A DNA stretch of 64,000 nucleotides from Candidatus Zixiibacteriota bacterium (GTDB taxonomy: Bacteria; Zixibacteria; MSB-5A5; GN15; JACZUZ01), in contig JAJRPM010000007.1 of NCBI GenBank assembly GCA_024280775.1, forward strand, positions 108,533 to 172,532, in the 5' to 3' direction. Positions 19,430 through 29,254 of this stretch are shown one piece after another. Made by a program: the position numbers and the translations under genes. The notes under the pieces are model-generated. The model was not told where the DNA came from. It did not search any database and saw only the letters and a program-made list of their open reading frames with translations. Position 1 is the first letter of the stretch. Each line of letters starts with the position of its first letter.

Positions 19430-19910
19430 AATGCGATCTTCTTTAGTCGAACCTGCTTAATCGATGGCTATCTGCGTATTTGTTACGCTGGTTCAATGTA
19501 CTTGCATTTTCATCGCTTGTCTCAACGACAATGAATCGACGGTGAATATATACTCAGCCGACTGTTGAATAAAGCCCTGCAGCCAAATCTCTTGCGGTCA
19601 GGCGGTAATTGTGGAACCCTGCCTCAGAAGGAGATTGACCTAATATGCTCAATAAATCACCACTATTGGCTGTCACCTTTATACTATCGGAACACTACAT
19701 AGCTAAATTGTGTACTATGTACTGTATTGCGGCGGTTATTAGCTAGCGACTCTCTCTCGTTTTTGTATAATACCCTTGATACTCTTGAGCAAAGAAAGTA
19801 CCGAATCGACCGAGTAATAACTACTATATTGAAATCTCTACCAACCAAGCGCCATCTCAGCAGGCTCACAACTCGAAGAAAAAGACAAACAAAGAGTGGA
19901 TAAACCGTAA
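19430..19910. other. Divergent intergenic region between the glycan cluster and dsbD
   Basis: 481 bases separate two divergent units and must hold both promoters. A perfect TATAAT at 19766-19771 faces dsbD but has no good -35 box at the right distance, so it is only a candidate. No gene or RNA was recognised. Confidence 0.4.
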
Positions 19911-22178
19911 ATGAACTCAAACAACCTCACTCTCCTTGAAAGAGGACTAAGAAAGCTCTTCCTGGGAGCCTCTCCGCTGGCCCTGACCCTATCAATTGTA
20001 TCGGCTCTTGTATTCACTGTAGATACAGCCAAAGCTGACAATAATGCCAGTGGCTGGAAAGCCAATGAAGAGGCGCGAACCAGGATTCTTAGCCCATTCG
20101 GACTTGAAAGTGACGGACGGACTGTTTGGATTGGCCTGGAAATAGACCTGGAGCCGGAATGGCATTCTTATTGGAAGAATCCCGGCGACGCAGGTCTTCC
20201 TCCGGCATTTCCAGAATTTGACGAGGAACTAATCAGTGATTTGGAAGTCTATTTCACGCCGCCCCAATTCTACCCGTTTGGTGGCGGCCTTGATGCTAAT
20301 GGATATGCCAACGGCGTTATCTATCCGGTAAAACTGACTCTGACAGACAAAGCCCTCGCCGCTGACAGAATCCCGCTGAATCTTGGCTTATTTTATTTGG
20401 TTTGCAAAGATTTGTGTATTCCGCATGACGAGTCCTTCGATGGCGAACTGATATTGAATCGCCCGGGTTCGACTGAATCAAGCGCTCCATACTCAGACAA
20501 ACTTCGCAAAGCTCTGGCTCTTCTTCCCAAGAACCCGTCGGAAGTCCCTGAAGCGCAGTTGCGCGAATCTCTGATTCAAAATGGCGAAGACTATGTTCTG
20601 ACCATTGCTTTCCGAACTCCAGTTGGCGCAGAGAAATTCCCCTCAATATTTTTTCATCAAACCCCGACCCTAAAGCTTGGGACACCAGAATTCAAAGTAG
20701 GTAAAGACAAGCGTGATGTAATCATCACAGTAGTAACTACACCCGTCCAGACCAAAGTCGCCGGAGAGTTACTGGACACAGTGACAATCGGTTATTTGCT
20801 AACACATATCCCGTCACAAGACGGAGAGATTTCGATTGAGAAGGTTTCAAACCTGAAAGTTGGTGTCAAACTAGCCTCGCCTGTTGGCGCCCAGAGCGCC
20901 GCTATTCCCGAAGAATCAAATATATCACTACTGGAAATGCTTTTTTTTGCTTTCCTGGGGGGATTGATATTAAACATAATGCCCTGTGTTTTACCTGTGC
21001 TTTCGATAAAACTAATGAGCGTACTCTCGCATAGCGGCGACTCACGTTCGGTAGTAACTCGCGGAATGTTGCTTTCATCCGGCGGGATTATTACCTCCTT
21101 CCTTCTACTGGCAACAGCCGCAGTCATCGCCAAAAGCGCCGGAGCGGCAGTTGGCTGGGGAGTGCAATTCCAGGAGCCGGCTTTTGTGACATTCCTGGCT
21201 TTGGTTGTATTCCTTTTTGGCTTGAATCTATGGGGCGTATTTGAGGTTACACTTCCGGCGTCGGTTTCTACTGGCGCAGTCAAAGCCAGTCAACGCGGCC
21301 ATTTCACTCAAGGAATGTTGGCTACACTTCTGGCGACTCCCTGCTCGGCGCCTTTCTTAGGCTCAGCGGTGGGATTCGCTTTCGCCAGCCCGGCTCCAAT
21401 CGTTTTCTCGATTTTCTTTGCGTTGGGATTGGGGATGTCTGCTCCATATTTGACTCTGGCTATATTCCCCAAGGCTGTGCGTTTTTTACCAAAACCCGGC
21501 GCTTGGATGGAAAAGGCCAAAGGCTTCTTTGGCTTCTTGTTGATGGCCACAGTAATCTGGTTGATGTTCGTTCTCTCCGGCCAAATTGATTCAATTTCGC
21601 AGGCATTCGTTTGGATAGGATTGTTGTTGGTGGCTTTGGTTATTTGGGGCAAACAGGCTCTCTCGCCTTATTCACCTTTCTTTTCCAGCGCCGCAGGTCT
21701 GGTAACCGTTGCGCTGGTAATTGGCGCCTCTGCGCTGACTATCCAATGGGCGGTTGATGGACGAAGCGCCGGACAGACCAAAGAGATTACTTCACATGAC
21801 GGCATACAATGGACCGCGTTTTCGGATGAAGCAGTACAGCAAAACCTAAACGCCGGTAAAGTAGTGTTCGTGGATGTAACCGCTGACTGGTGCTGGACCT
21901 GCAAGCTCAATGAAAAACTGTTTCTGGAGACTGATGATGTCAGAGCGATAATCGGTGAAAACGATATCGTGGCCCTTCAGGCGGATTGGACCAATCGCAG
22001 TAAAGAAATCGGAGAATTCCTTGCTCGCTACGGTCGTTCTGGAATCCCTTTCTATATAGTTTTTTACGGCGGTGACATGAACAAATTCATCACTTTGCCG
22101 GTTACAATAACCAAGGGCAGTTTAACCGATGCGCTGAACTCCGCAGTCGAAAAAAACCGGGCGTTTTCGGAATTGTAA
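19911..22178 (+). CDS. dsbD: Thiol:disulfide interchange protein, DsbD/ScsB type
   Basis: 755 residues. After a signal peptide (about 1-42) there is a periplasmic domain of about 270 residues containing the pair KDLCIPHDE (reactive Cys). Then come eight or so membrane helices with the two redox cysteines in NIMPCVLPVLS (about 357) and ATPCSAPFLGS (about 475). A C-terminal thioredoxin domain follows with TADWCWTCKLNE (about 658). The protein passes electrons from cytoplasmic thioredoxin to the periplasm. The N-terminal domain with LEPEWHSYWKNPGDAGLPP is the ScsB/cytochrome-biogenesis variety. The redoxin gene begins 30 bases later and is a likely electron acceptor or partner. Confidence 0.9.
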   Translation: MNSNNLTLLERGLRKLFLGASPLALTLSIVSALVFTVDTAKADNNASGWKANEEARTRILSPFGLESDGRTVWIGLEIDLEPEWHSYWKNPGDAGLPPAFPEFDEELISDLEVYFTPPQFYPFGGGLDANGYANGVIYPVKLTLTDKALAADRIPLNLGLFYLVCKDLCIPHDESFDGELILNRPGSTESSAPYSDKLRKALALLPKNPSEVPEAQLRESLIQNGEDYVLTIAFRTPVGAEKFPSIFFHQTPTLKLGTPEFKVGKDKRDVIITVVTTPVQTKVAGELLDTVTIGYLLTHIPSQDGEISIEKVSNLKVGVKLASPVGAQSAAIPEESNISLLEMLFFAFLGGLILNIMPCVLPVLSIKLMSVLSHSGDSRSVVTRGMLLSSGGIITSFLLLATAAVIAKSAGAAVGWGVQFQEPAFVTFLALVVFLFGLNLWGVFEVTLPASVSTGAVKASQRGHFTQGMLATLLATPCSAPFLGSAVGFAFASPAPIVFSIFFALGLGMSAPYLTLAIFPKAVRFLPKPGAWMEKAKGFFGFLLMATVIWLMFVLSGQIDSISQAFVWIGLLLVALVIWGKQALSPYSPFFSSAAGLVTVALVIGASALTIQWAVDGRSAGQTKEITSHDGIQWTAFSDEAVQQNLNAGKVVFVDVTADWCWTCKLNEKLFLETDDVRAIIGENDIVALQADWTNRSKEIGEFLARYGRSGIPFYIVFYGGDMNKFITLPVTITKGSLTDALNSAVEKNRAFSEL

Positions 22179-22208
22179 GAGAACACACACACTTCAAGGA
22201 ACTCATCT

Positions 22209-22907
22209 GTGAAACAAAGAAAGACCATTCTATATCTTCTCAGCGCTGCGGCGCTCCTTATCGGAACTTTTACTGCGATGGAAGTCTCGCACGCCCAACA
22301 CGACTCATTGCATGCACGCGGCAAATCTCAGTCAAATAGTCATGCCTTCAAAGCGCGAGTCGGGAAAAAGGCCCCGAATTTCAAACTTGTCGATCAGTTC
22401 GGGAAAAAACATCAGCTAAAAGACTATCGGGGTAAGACCGTCGTTTTGGAATGGGTCAATCCCAACTGCCCGTTTGTGGTTCGCCATTACAAGACCGGCA
22501 CAACAGTCAACATCGAAAAACGCTTCAACGGCAAGATCAGCAAAGGCAATGACCTGGTCTGGTTACGAATAAACAGCACCAGCGCCGACCACAGAGACTT
22601 CATGTCCGCCAAGGAGACTCAAAGCTGGGCAAAGAAAAACGGAGTCACCGGACCGGTTCTCGATGATTCAGATGGCAAAGTTGGCCATCTATACGGCGCG
22701 AAGTCGACTCCGAATGTATTTGTAATCGACAAGTCCGGCAAGTTGATATTCAGCGGCGCGATGGACGATGACCCCTATGGCAACAAGAAGCCTGAAATGC
22801 GCCATAATTACATCGACGGCATCCTAACCGCCTGGAGCGAGGGCAACAAGGTGAAACCCTTCGCTAACGACTCCTACGGCTGTAGTATCAAGTACTCAAA
22901 GCATTAG
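22209..22907 (+). CDS. Exported AhpC/TSA-type redoxin
   Basis: 232 residues with a signal peptide (about 1-29, ending SHAQ). The thioredoxin-like fold carries KAPNFKLVDQFGKKHQLKDY, then VNPNCPFVVRHY with one reactive Cys where thioredoxins have CxxC. A second Cys occurs near the C-terminus in DSYGCSIKY. That pairing is familiar from a group of peroxiredoxin-like periplasmic proteins. The start is GTG at 22209, supported by AAGGA eight bases upstream. It is 30 bases behind dsbD, so the two likely form an operon in which DsbD reduces this protein. It is followed by a strong terminator. Confidence 0.8.
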   Translation: MKQRKTILYLLSAAALLIGTFTAMEVSHAQHDSLHARGKSQSNSHAFKARVGKKAPNFKLVDQFGKKHQLKDYRGKTVVLEWVNPNCPFVVRHYKTGTTVNIEKRFNGKISKGNDLVWLRINSTSADHRDFMSAKETQSWAKKNGVTGPVLDDSDGKVGHLYGAKSTPNVFVIDKSGKLIFSGAMDDDPYGNKKPEMRHNYIDGILTAWSEGNKVKPFANDSYGCSIKYSKH

Positions 22908-22931
22908 GATACATCCCCGAAACCATACGAG

Positions 22932-22964
22932 ACCGGCTCCAATTCTTCTGGAGTCGGTTTTCTT
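22932..22964 (+). terminator. Rho-independent terminator of dsbD-redoxin operon
   Basis: ACCGGCTCCA and TGGAGTCGGT form a 10-bp stem with one G-U pair and a 7-base loop, followed by TTTCTT. It starts 25 bases after the redoxin stop. Confidence 0.85.
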
Positions 22965-22998
22965 GTGTGGGGTACTGTGCGGAATTTCGGAATAACAC

Positions 22999-23035
22999 AA
23001 AAGAAGACGGGCCAGTATTTTCATACCGACCCGTC
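22999..23035 (-). terminator. Rho-independent terminator of tRNA-Glu
   Basis: On the minus strand a 13-bp stem (two G-U pairs) closed by a GAAA loop is followed by TTCTTTT. It lies about 50 bases past the 3' end of the tRNA and faces the same way. A smaller hairpin with a T run at 23045-23065 faces the plus strand. Confidence 0.8.
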
Positions 23036-23085
23036 GTCTGGAAGACCTCTTTCGAGGAGGTTTTTGTCGCTCTGCTGAGAGTTTT

Positions 23086-23157
23086 TAGCGATACGGGGAA
23101 TCGAACCCCGATTTCAGGAATGAGAATCCCGTGTCCTAACCGTTAGACGATATCGCC
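23086..23157 (-). tRNA. tRNA-Glu (anticodon CTC)
   Basis: The minus strand folds as a full cloverleaf. The acceptor arm is GGCGATA/TATCGCT, with a G-U pair at 1-72. The D arm contains TCTAACGGTTAGGA, the anticodon arm is CGGGA-TTCTCAT-TCCTG with anticodon CTC, and the T arm is CGGGG-TTCGAAT-CCCCG. The D-arm sequence is typical of glutamate tRNAs. CCA is not encoded (the discriminator A is followed by AAAA). Confidence 0.95.
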
Positions 23158-23525
23158 AGTTTTCCGCACAGCGCTAAGAAAACCGCTGAGGCAATTGTAA
23201 GCCTGCACAATACCGATTGTCAAGCCATTTCAGAAGCTTGACAATTACTGGACAGAGCTGGTAGCTTAGCGTACTTGACTGTGCCACAAAGCATTAAGAG
23301 CATCTTTGAAAGTCTGACATTTAAGACGTGGCGAAGTAAATCCCCTAAACCGCTGGCAGACAATGACCATCACATTCGCTAGATTTCGCCATCTTTTTTC
23401 TGATTATTACGATTCTCTAGCTATAGCAACGATTTAGGAAGCCCTCTATTGGCCAACTTTATCGATGCGATTAGGCCACGAAATGATTCCAATCGGCAAT
23501 TGCAACGAGCCTCGAACCCAAAACG
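23158..23525. other. Intergenic stretch behind tRNA-Glu, no gene seen
   Basis: About 370 bases upstream of the tRNA (minus strand). It should contain the tRNA promoter. I find no reading frame of note, no hairpin and no repeated sequence. Confidence 0.4.
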
Positions 23526-23562
23526 CAAAAAGCCACCATCCACTCTTCGGGGACGATGGCTT
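23526..23562 (-). terminator. Rho-independent terminator of the protease-barrel gene
   Basis: On the minus strand AGCCATCGTCC pairs with GGATGGTGGCT (11 bp, two G-U pairs), and TTTTTG follows. It begins 46 bases after the stop at 23608. Confidence 0.8.
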
Positions 23563-23607
23563 CTTGAGGATAATCTTGTAGAACCAGCTTCTTAACAACA
23601 GCAAGAA

Positions 23608-26600
23608 TTAAAAATCAGCCCCAAATGAGAAGTAGCTTTTAGGCCTCGGAACCACTGAATTGAAGTCAGTAGCCCAGGCCATATCGTAGCGCAGGAGCAA
23701 GAAGCCAAGATTCGCTCTAAGCCCCCAACCGAAACCGCCTTTGGGGTCGGCCAAGTGCCTGACTCCGCCGGTTGTGGTGGTGAAACGGAAATCGTTGCCT
23801 GACCAGGTGGCTCCGAAATCAAAGAAAGTCACACCCTGAACTCTGGCGAGGGCTATCGGAAGCGGGAAATGCAATTGCAGATAATCTATGAACGGATACC
23901 TGAACTCCAGGTTTGTTAGAAAATATCGTGATCCGGAGAGCTCGTAGTAGTCATAACCACGCAGCGGGGTCACAACATCTGAGAAATACAGATTCTCAAC
24001 TTCATAGACATCGGCGTTATTTATTCGATTGGTGATGACATTGGTCGTGCCGCCAAGGAAATACTGCTTGGGGGTGCCGCCAAATGAGGCCCCACCTGAA
24101 ACTCTGAACGCCGCCGAGAAAGACCTGAAGAGATGCCAGTATTTACGATGGTCCAACTCAGCTGATATATATGAAAGGTTTTGCCTGGTCGTAGAGGCAA
24201 AATTGATAGTCGTATCAGAGCCATAATTGATTCCGTTGATGATAAAACTACCATCATCATCAACCAGCAAGCGCTGAGTTTCTCCTGAGAAGAAATCCTT
24301 CGCAACTGATAGTGTAAGCTTTGAACGACTGCCGTTGATAGGGCCGGTTATTCCCCAAAGAACATTGTCATGAGTGTAAGACAGAGCCAAAGTTGTCGCT
24401 TTGGTTGAACGTGACGGACGCGGGTCAAGGAATGTCCCCACACCTGAAGCAAACACCGAAGAGTGGTATTTCCTATCGATGACAGTCAGTGAAGCGCTAA
24501 GGTCAACTCGGGCAAAAGTTGAGAAAGGATACGACGCAGATCCGGTCCAGCCATAGATTCTATCTGAGAATACCCTATCGTTTCTCGAACCGGCGAAGTT
24601 CTCAACGTAGAAATTCTTACTGTGGAACAACCCTGTACCCAACCGAGTCCTGCGAGTATTGTTGAAATAGAAAGCCTGAAGATTTGATTGATCAATCGAG
24701 TTTACAATATCTGTCGCCAGAAAAATCTGGTGCTCGCCTAAGTAATCACTGAGCACAAAGAACGACCTGCCACGCACGCCAAAGAATGTGTCATAGTTAA
24801 GACCGCCAGTTACCAAGTCAGGAGTAAAGCGAACTTTGTAAGGCTTCACTACATACTCATCACCAACCTTATTACCCGCAATAGATATGTCTCGCGGAGG
24901 CCCTCCAAATCCACCACTCACCCCCGAACTATCATCGGGCACATCAGAAAGCAACCCGGCGAGCGGATCACCGCCACCTTTATAGCGCGGCGAATACGGG
25001 TCATCCTCCGGATCAGGGAAATCATCTCCCTCGCCCGCGCCATCCTCACCAGAATCATCATCGCCAGCCGCACCGTTTTCAGTCCCGCCATTGTCATCGC
25101 CTGAGTCAACGTCTGTGGTCGATGTAGTCTTGGGCCTATCTGAGACAAATACATAGTCACCGTCTTCGGTAATTCCGCTGGTGTCTACTGATTCGCGATC
25201 GGTTGAATCAATAGCGCCTTCTGAGAGAGCCAGATGCGCCTCAGCAGCCGCAGAGTCATCAACTTCCCAGCCAAGAGTTTTCGGCGACCAAATCAAAGCC
25301 GTGGTGTCAATTGTGCTGGCGGCCAACGATGGCTCTACATAACCCTTTTCGAATTTGCCGGCAAAAAAGTCTGACTGAGTCAAGACACCATTATCCCCAA
25401 CAGGAAGAATCTCATCCAGTAAGAAGATATCAAATCCGCCCTGATTAAATGAGCTAAAGGCAATTTGTTTGCCATCAGGCGCCCATGAAGGTGATCCGGC
25501 GCCGGTCAACAAATCGGTTATTGCTATTGCGCCACTTGAATCAAAGTAGTGCAAGTAGATATTGTCTATTCCGTTACGATTTGAGATGAAACAGATTTTC
25601 TTGCCGTCCGGTGAGACAGATGGATGACCATTGTTACCGACTCCGACCGACATCGGCTCAGTAGCGCCGGTCTCCGCATCCAGTTCAAACAGATTGTATG
25701 CGCCAAACCTTAGAGCCGAGCCGTCATCATCTTTGTAAACACCAGTTGGGTCTATTTCAATCCGATCAACATCATTGTCCGGATGCGGTCTATCTGAAGA
25801 AAGAACCAGAGTTTTGGAATCCATCATCCAAACTGCGTCACGGTCGTCATGTAAGTCATTTGTCACTTGTTGCAATTCGTCGGTATCGAGATCCAGAATA
25901 AAGACATCCCTCTGACCATTCAGCAAAGCGCTAAAAGCCACTTTCTTGCCATCGGGAGACCAACTCGGTGTTCGAAGCCCATTGGCGTCAACAACCTTCT
26001 TGCGATAAATTTTGCGCTTGGAAGTATTGATAAAAAACAACGCATCATAGCCATTTGACTTAGCCACAAAACAGATATTCTCTCCATCAGGAGAGAAGGT
26101 CAAACCGGAAAAGTATGAATGCAGTGATTCAAGATCACCAGTGCGCGAGGCCTTGGTAATCTTGCGTTTCTTTGAGCCATCGGTAGCTGAAATCATATAG
26201 ATTTCTTCATAGTCAGAACGGTCAGAGAAGAATGCTATCTCATCACCGGTGGGTGAAAACATCGGCTTCTCATTATAAAAACTTCCGTCACGCCCATGTT
26301 TAGTCAGTGGCTTGGCAATTTTCTTGGTAGTGTTGCGACGAGCGATTGAGGGCCAATAGCGCTCTTTTAGCATCAAGGTGTAATCACCAAAGAGTTTCTC
26401 CATGCTGACCCCGAGAGCCGCTTTGATTGCGCGGTCCATCGATAGCATGACCTTACCCTTACGGAGAATCTCCCCCAACTTGTCCTCACCATACTTATCA
26501 GCAATATACCCGATTAGCATCGCTCCCTCGGTATAGGCCAAAATCCCCATAAAGCCCGGCGGGCGAAGATAGTTATTGATTGTTGCGTCACGCACAATCA

Positions 26601-27279
26601 TATCTGATTGATAGTGCCAATGATCACGAGCGCTATATTCCGCATAGCCCTCAGCGAACCATAGAGGCAGGTTGAACAAACGCTGGCGTGATATCAGAGA
26701 ACTCAGAGAATTGCCAAACATGATGTCGTAGACAACCGCATGGGTCAACTCATGATGCAGCAGATGGCGATAATCCGCATAGGAACCATTGAAGTGAACC
26801 ACTATTCGCTTCTTAAAGGCCTCGGTAAACCCATTGACGCCTTCAGGCAGGATACCTGAGGTTATGCTGGTTGTCTGAAAGTCATTGGGTGAGAGATATA
26901 TAAATACCGGTATACGGTTTTGCAGTTCGTATCCTAGCTGACCAACTATAGTTTTGTAAGCAGTCTCGAGCACGCTCGCGGAAAATTTTGCGATATCATA
27001 TTGAGAATCGTAGTAGTAAATATCGAAATGGTCTGTTTGGATATACTCCCACTTAAATTTCCGATAGGCGACTTTGTTCTTACCAAACACAGTCTCTTGC
27101 GCATTGGCCACTGCATTAGGAATCAGCGAAGAGACGAAGATACCAACGAGCGCCAGAGCTATCACCTTAATTGTGTTTGCTACGAATAGTTTCTTGATAA
27201 TTCGAGGGAATATATTGGTGGCTATTTCGTTTGCAGGTTCGTTTGCAGGTAATTGTGCTTTTGTCCTCACTGGCGCCAT
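23608..27279 (-). CDS. Exported gluzincin peptidase / beta-propeller / BamA-like barrel protein
   Basis: 1,223 residues. An N-terminal hydrophobic signal (about 30-60) is followed by a gluzincin metallopeptidase domain with HHELTHAVVYD near 174-184 and WFAEGYAEYSARD about 30 residues later (third ligand Glu). Next come at least five TolB/PD40-type propeller repeats of the form FSPTGDEIAFFSDRS, SWSPDGKKVAFSA and SWAPDGKQIAFSS. An acidic low-complexity linker (Asp/Glu/Gly, about 760-800) leads to a C-terminal region of about 380 residues that looks like an Omp85/BamA-type barrel ending in SYFSFGADF. The likely location is the outer membrane with the protease and propeller in the periplasm. The ATG at 27279 has AAGGGA upstream. 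An earlier TTG at 27351 is not supported. Confidence 0.75.
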   Translation of the reverse strand: MAPVRTKAQLPANEPANEIATNIFPRIIKKLFVANTIKVIALALVGIFVSSLIPNAVANAQETVFGKNKVAYRKFKWEYIQTDHFDIYYYDSQYDIAKFSASVLETAYKTIVGQLGYELQNRIPVFIYLSPNDFQTTSITSGILPEGVNGFTEAFKKRIVVHFNGSYADYRHLLHHELTHAVVYDIMFGNSLSSLISRQRLFNLPLWFAEGYAEYSARDHWHYQSDMIVRDATINNYLRPPGFMGILAYTEGAMLIGYIADKYGEDKLGEILRKGKVMLSMDRAIKAALGVSMEKLFGDYTLMLKERYWPSIARRNTTKKIAKPLTKHGRDGSFYNEKPMFSPTGDEIAFFSDRSDYEEIYMISATDGSKKRKITKASRTGDLESLHSYFSGLTFSPDGENICFVAKSNGYDALFFINTSKRKIYRKKVVDANGLRTPSWSPDGKKVAFSALLNGQRDVFILDLDTDELQQVTNDLHDDRDAVWMMDSKTLVLSSDRPHPDNDVDRIEIDPTGVYKDDDGSALRFGAYNLFELDAETGATEPMSVGVGNNGHPSVSPDGKKICFISNRNGIDNIYLHYFDSSGAIAITDLLTGAGSPSWAPDGKQIAFSSFNQGGFDIFLLDEILPVGDNGVLTQSDFFAGKFEKGYVEPSLAASTIDTTALIWSPKTLGWEVDDSAAAEAHLALSEGAIDSTDRESVDTSGITEDGDYVFVSDRPKTTSTTDVDSGDDNGGTENGAAGDDDSGEDGAGEGDDFPDPEDDPYSPRYKGGGDPLAGLLSDVPDDSSGVSGGFGGPPRDISIAGNKVGDEYVVKPYKVRFTPDLVTGGLNYDTFFGVRGRSFFVLSDYLGEHQIFLATDIVNSIDQSNLQAFYFNNTRRTRLGTGLFHSKNFYVENFAGSRNDRVFSDRIYGWTGSASYPFSTFARVDLSASLTVIDRKYHSSVFASGVGTFLDPRPSRSTKATTLALSYTHDNVLWGITGPINGSRSKLTLSVAKDFFSGETQRLLVDDDGSFIINGINYGSDTTINFASTTRQNLSYISAELDHRKYWHLFRSFSAAFRVSGGASFGGTPKQYFLGGTTNVITNRINNADVYEVENLYFSDVVTPLRGYDYYELSGSRYFLTNLEFRYPFIDYLQLHFPLPIALARVQGVTFFDFGATWSGNDFRFTTTTGGVRHLADPKGGFGWGLRANLGFLLLRYDMAWATDFNSVVPRPKSYFSFGADF

Positions 27280-27441
27280 CTGAAATCCCTTAACTTTTGA
27301 TATATGCATCTGGTTGAGACGTACTTTTCTTGAAGTGTGCTTCAAGGTCAATCCTCTAGGTTATATTTCGACAGAAACAGCAAGTGGCATTCACAATTGT
27401 CGTCCTTGATGTGATGCTGTTCAATCTTTGCTCATGCCTCT

Positions 27442-28704
27442 TCAGGATGAGGTTCTGGAAATATCCGCCCCTATCTCACCGAGCTTGACCTCAAGCCGGT
27501 CATAACCTCTGTCTATATGATAAACCCTATTTACCACAGATTGTTTCCGGGCCGCCAAAGAGGCTATTACTAATCCGGCTCCAGCCCGAATATCTCCCGC
27601 CATTACCGTCGTACCGCTTAGTTTTGAAACACCGCGAATTATGGCCTCATCTGAAGATATGGTAATATCGGCTCCCAGTCGACGCATTTCCATCGCATGC
27701 CCGAAACGGTCTTCAAAAATTGTTTCGCGTAAACGGCTTACGCCATCGGCGACTGTCATAGCCGCCATCAGGCAAGCCTGCAAATCTGTCGGAAATCCCG
27801 GAAACGGATAGGTCACAGCCAAACAGGCCTTCAGACGCGAGGTAGCTTTCACAGAAACTGAGGTTCGCCTGGATGTCACTTCACAACCCATCTCGCCAAG
27901 CTTCTCCAATACCATAGTGAGCGAGTTTGGCGCCACCCCGGTGACAGTCACATCTCCCCCGGTAGCCGCCGCGGCAATCAAATAAGTCCCTGCAACCAGA
28001 CGATCACCGGGGATTGAGAACGCACTGGGTTTGAGTGACTTAACCGCTTCAATTTCGATTTGCCCGGTCCCGGCCCCGCTGACTTTGGCTCCGGCGGCAT
28101 TTAGAAACTCTGCTACATCCACTACTTCGGGGTCACAAGCTGCGTTTATTATCGTAGTTTTACCCGAACCCAAGACCGCAGCGAAAAGGATATTCTCGGT
28201 TCCGGTATGGCTCTGCTTATCAAAACAGACCACCGAATCACTATCGGTTTTTAGCTTTGCCAGGACATAGCCTTCTTTTTCACGAACCTCGGCTCCCATG
28301 GATTTGAGTCCGCGAATATGATAATCAACCGGACGCGCTCCGAGCGAACAACCACCTGGCAGAGAGACTTTTGCTTCACCCAGGCGGGCCAACAATGGAC
28401 CAAGCACCACAAATGCGCCACGCATCTGGCTGACCAATTCGTAATCAGCCACATGACTGGTCAGCTTGCTCGCGTCGACTGTGATTGTCCCGGCCTTTTT
28501 GTCGAATTCAACTTCGGCGCCGAAAGACTTCAACAAGCGCACCATAACATTGATATCACGTAGCGCCGGGACATTCTTGATAGTGGTTATCCCTGAGTCG
28601 ACCAACAAAGTTGCCGCTAGAATCGGCAGGGCCGCATTTTTTGAGCCATCGGTTTTGATTTTCCCTGCGAGCGGCTTACCGCCATTGATTGTAAATGAGT
28701 CCAT
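27442..28704 (-). CDS. murA: UDP-N-acetylglucosamine 1-carboxyvinyltransferase
   Basis: 420 residues, full length for MurA. It transfers enolpyruvate from PEP to UDP-GlcNAc, the first committed step of peptidoglycan synthesis. Landmarks are DGSKNAALPILAA (19-31, with Lys22-Asn23), the catalytic cysteine C119 in LPGGCSLGARPVDYH (so fosfomycin-type inhibition would be expected), and DRFGHAMEMRRLGA. It lies 162 bases upstream of the protease-barrel gene on the same strand and diverges from the small unit starting at 28948. Confidence 0.96.
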   Translation of the reverse strand: MDSFTINGGKPLAGKIKTDGSKNAALPILAATLLVDSGITTIKNVPALRDINVMVRLLKSFGAEVEFDKKAGTITVDASKLTSHVADYELVSQMRGAFVVLGPLLARLGEAKVSLPGGCSLGARPVDYHIRGLKSMGAEVREKEGYVLAKLKTDSDSVVCFDKQSHTGTENILFAAVLGSGKTTIINAACDPEVVDVAEFLNAAGAKVSGAGTGQIEIEAVKSLKPSAFSIPGDRLVAGTYLIAAAATGGDVTVTGVAPNSLTMVLEKLGEMGCEVTSRRTSVSVKATSRLKACLAVTYPFPGFPTDLQACLMAAMTVADGVSRLRETIFEDRFGHAMEMRRLGADITISSDEAIIRGVSKLSGTTVMAGDIRAGAGLVIASLAARKQSVVNRVYHIDRGYDRLEVKLGEIGADISRTSS

Positions 28705-28947
28705 TTTCTTCTTTATATTCGAGGAAGCTTGTTATGAATTCCGAAAAACGCACGCGGAGCATCCACCCCGCTGATGCGTTCCCTAATATGGGCTCGGTCA
28801 TTAGCTCATGCAATCAACAATCTTAGGCAATCACCTATAACAAGCGAATATCATCGGTTCGCCACACATCTTTATACTTTGGTTCTTGCTATTCAAAGGA
28901 GAAATAGTGGCAATCAATTCGAGAAAATCGTACGAGAAAAACAATTG

Positions 28948-28976
28948 TTGACAACATCGACAATTTTGTCTATACT
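28948..28976 (+). promoter_or_regulatory. Consensus sigma-70-type promoter
   Basis: TTGACA at 28948-28953 and TATACT at 28971-28976 are separated by exactly 17 bases. It is the best-matching promoter in the window. The spacer contains GACAA-TT-TTGTC, a dyad that could bind a regulator. The predicted start of transcription is near 28983. Confidence 0.75.
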
Positions 28977-29069
28977 CGTGGGCGATGAATATTTAGTTCA
29001 TAAATAAGTCCGTATTTGAGCCGCTATAAAGCTCAAATGAATAGAAACTGAAGTTGTAGGAATATACTG

Positions 29070-29222
29070 ATGAACAATATGTGTACCACAGCGCTGACAA
29101 GCAGGCTCATGGCCACTTTGCGCCGTCAGGATATTCTCGCCTCGGCGACAGTATGTTCATTTGGCAGTGTAAGCCCTGACTCAGGCAATACCGACAAATC
29201 GCGGGAGACGTCTATCGTTTAA
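29070..29222 (+). CDS. Small ORF, 50 residues, function unknown
   Basis: An ATG with AGGA eight bases upstream opens a 50-codon frame that begins MNNMCTTALTSRLMATLRRQ, is Ser/Thr-rich and has two Cys. It has no membrane segment. The frame lies between the consensus promoter at 28948 and the terminator at 29255, so it would be translated from its own short transcript. It could equally be chance within a regulatory RNA, or a leader peptide for the ABC exporter genes 138 bases downstream. I do not recognise it. Confidence 0.35.
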   Translation: MNNMCTTALTSRLMATLRRQDILASATVCSFGSVSPDSGNTDKSRETSIV

Positions 29223-29254
29223 GCAAGAAATACATTTTTTGCCGTTAGCGCCCC

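Noticed and set aside
19766..19771. Perfect TATAAT upstream of dsbD
   Set aside because: No -35 element at 16-18 bases. Not listed as a promoter on its own.
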